Part shown: positions 13,938-14,084 of the stretch, piece after piece
Position numbering within the stretch: position 1 is the first letter of the stretch
Layout: every line of letters begins with the position of its first letter
NCBI GenBank assembly: GCA_949286645.1
Contig: CASEDN010000088.1
Coordinates: 1 to 14,084 of the forward strand
Reading direction: 5' to 3'
DNA length: 14,084 nucleotides
DNA from: an uncultured bacterium
GTDB lineage: Bacteria; Bacillota_I; Bacilli_A; RF39; UBA660
Position numbers and translations under genes: made by a program
The notes under the pieces: model-generated
What the model was told of the DNA's origin: nothing
Databases searched by the model: none
What the model saw: only the letters and a program-made list of their open reading frames with translations

Positions 13938-14084
13938 TTAATTAGGAAGCTGTGCGTTAGCACAAGCTTCTTTTAAAATATTTCTTTTTTCAATTGGAGA
14001 AATCCAACCTAATACTTGCATTGGAATGTTATTAGAACGGTTTAAATAACTTTTCATTTGTTTTAATAAATCATCGTAAGAATA
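13938..14084 (-). CDS. Transposase, C-terminal fragment (5' end outside window)
   Basis: The last 48 residues of a minus-strand protein ending in TAA at 13940-13938; the frame is open to the right edge. The segment SYLNRSNNIPMQVLGWISP followed by IEKR has the form seen at the end of DDE (retroviral-integrase-fold) transposases, where a Tyr/Asn-rich stretch is followed by LGW-x-(S/T)P-x-E. That places it near IS3- or IS30-like enzymes, but the family cannot be decided because the catalytic residues lie outside the window. Confidence 0.6.
   Translation of the reverse strand, partial: YSYDDLLKQMKSYLNRSNNIPMQVLGWISPIEKRNILKEACANAQLPN
13946..13975 (+). terminator. Hairpin terminator inside the 3' end of the transposase gene
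   Basis: GAAGCTGTGC (13946-13955), loop GTTA, then GCAC-A-AGCTTC (13960-13970), a 10-bp stem with one bulged A, followed by TTTT on the plus strand. On the minus strand the stem lies over the last codons and stop of the transposase. It would stop plus-strand transcription from the 13334 gene entering the element. Confidence 0.55.

Larger units (their letters stand above)
13889..14084 (-). mobile_element. One end of an insertion sequence (continues past the window)
   Basis: The region holds the 3' end of a minus-strand transposase gene followed by a non-coding end of about 49 bases. Candidate outer ends begin with TG at 13889 or TGTGTAG at 13894, running into TTGTCAATGATGTGAGACC. The other end and any target duplication lie outside the window, so the exact boundary is unproven. 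Base use differs from the neighbours, with more C-ending codons (AAC, TAC) and CGT for Arg. Confidence 0.55.

Noticed and set aside
1..14084. Alternative genetic code (TGA as Trp) suggested by the AT-rich, Mollicutes-like composition
   Set aside because: Trp is encoded by TGG throughout, and TGA ends the gene at 3392 directly at the start of the next gene.
1..14084. CRISPR arrays, tRNA or rRNA genes
   Set aside because: No spaced direct-repeat arrays, no CCA-ended cloverleaf sequences and no rRNA-like GC-rich conserved blocks were seen on either strand.

Overview
The window is an AT-rich stretch of a low-GC Gram-positive (Bacillota) chromosome that uses the standard bacterial code: TGA is a real stop in the gene ending at 3392. 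An intact-looking pro-sigma-K gene implies a spore former. Gene content (dnaE, lspA, rluD, priA, yqeG-yqeH, frr) is bacillar in style, but the order is not that of Bacillus and the genus cannot be named. All long genes are on the plus strand; the only minus-strand items are a tiny membrane peptide gene and the tail of a transposase at the right edge.

Layout. 1-3793: a tightly overlapping run made of the 3' part of dnaE, then lspA, rluD, a DUF5680-type gene and an ASCH-domain gene. 3887-8384: a rhomboid protease gene with its own promoter, then priA and a 367-residue gene I do not recognise. 8385-8824: a 440-base gap with no long gene but dense structure (see below). 8825-11004: sigK, then a membrane-anchored polysaccharide deacetylase with Ig-like repeats and its own promoter. 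11050-12559: yqeG-yqeH (HAD phosphatase and circularly permuted ribosome-assembly GTPase). 12610-13155: frr, with a near-consensus promoter and a terminator. 13334-13888: an orphan unknown gene. 13889-14084: one end of an insertion sequence.

The most interesting item is the gap before sigK. On the minus strand it encodes a 30-residue, strongly hydrophobic peptide with a perfect Shine-Dalgarno (SD) sequence. That SD is locked in a hairpin and preceded by a 9-codon leader ORF. The 5' end of the inferred mRNA is exactly complementary over 13 bases to the arm of its own terminator. A plus-strand promoter inside the peptide gene (TTGAAA-N16-TATAAT) and a strong plus-strand terminator (8766-8797) would give an antisense RNA of about 165 nt covering the SD and start codon. 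Together this looks like a type I toxin-antitoxin locus with hok- or aapA-like mRNA control; I recognise no known family in the peptide. It is inferred from sequence only.

Housekeeping functions represented: replication and restart (dnaE, priA), lipoprotein maturation (lspA), rRNA modification and ribosome assembly or recycling (rluD, yqeH, frr), membrane proteolysis (rhomboid), and late mother-cell sporulation control (sigK), possibly with a cell-wall or spore-wall deacetylase.
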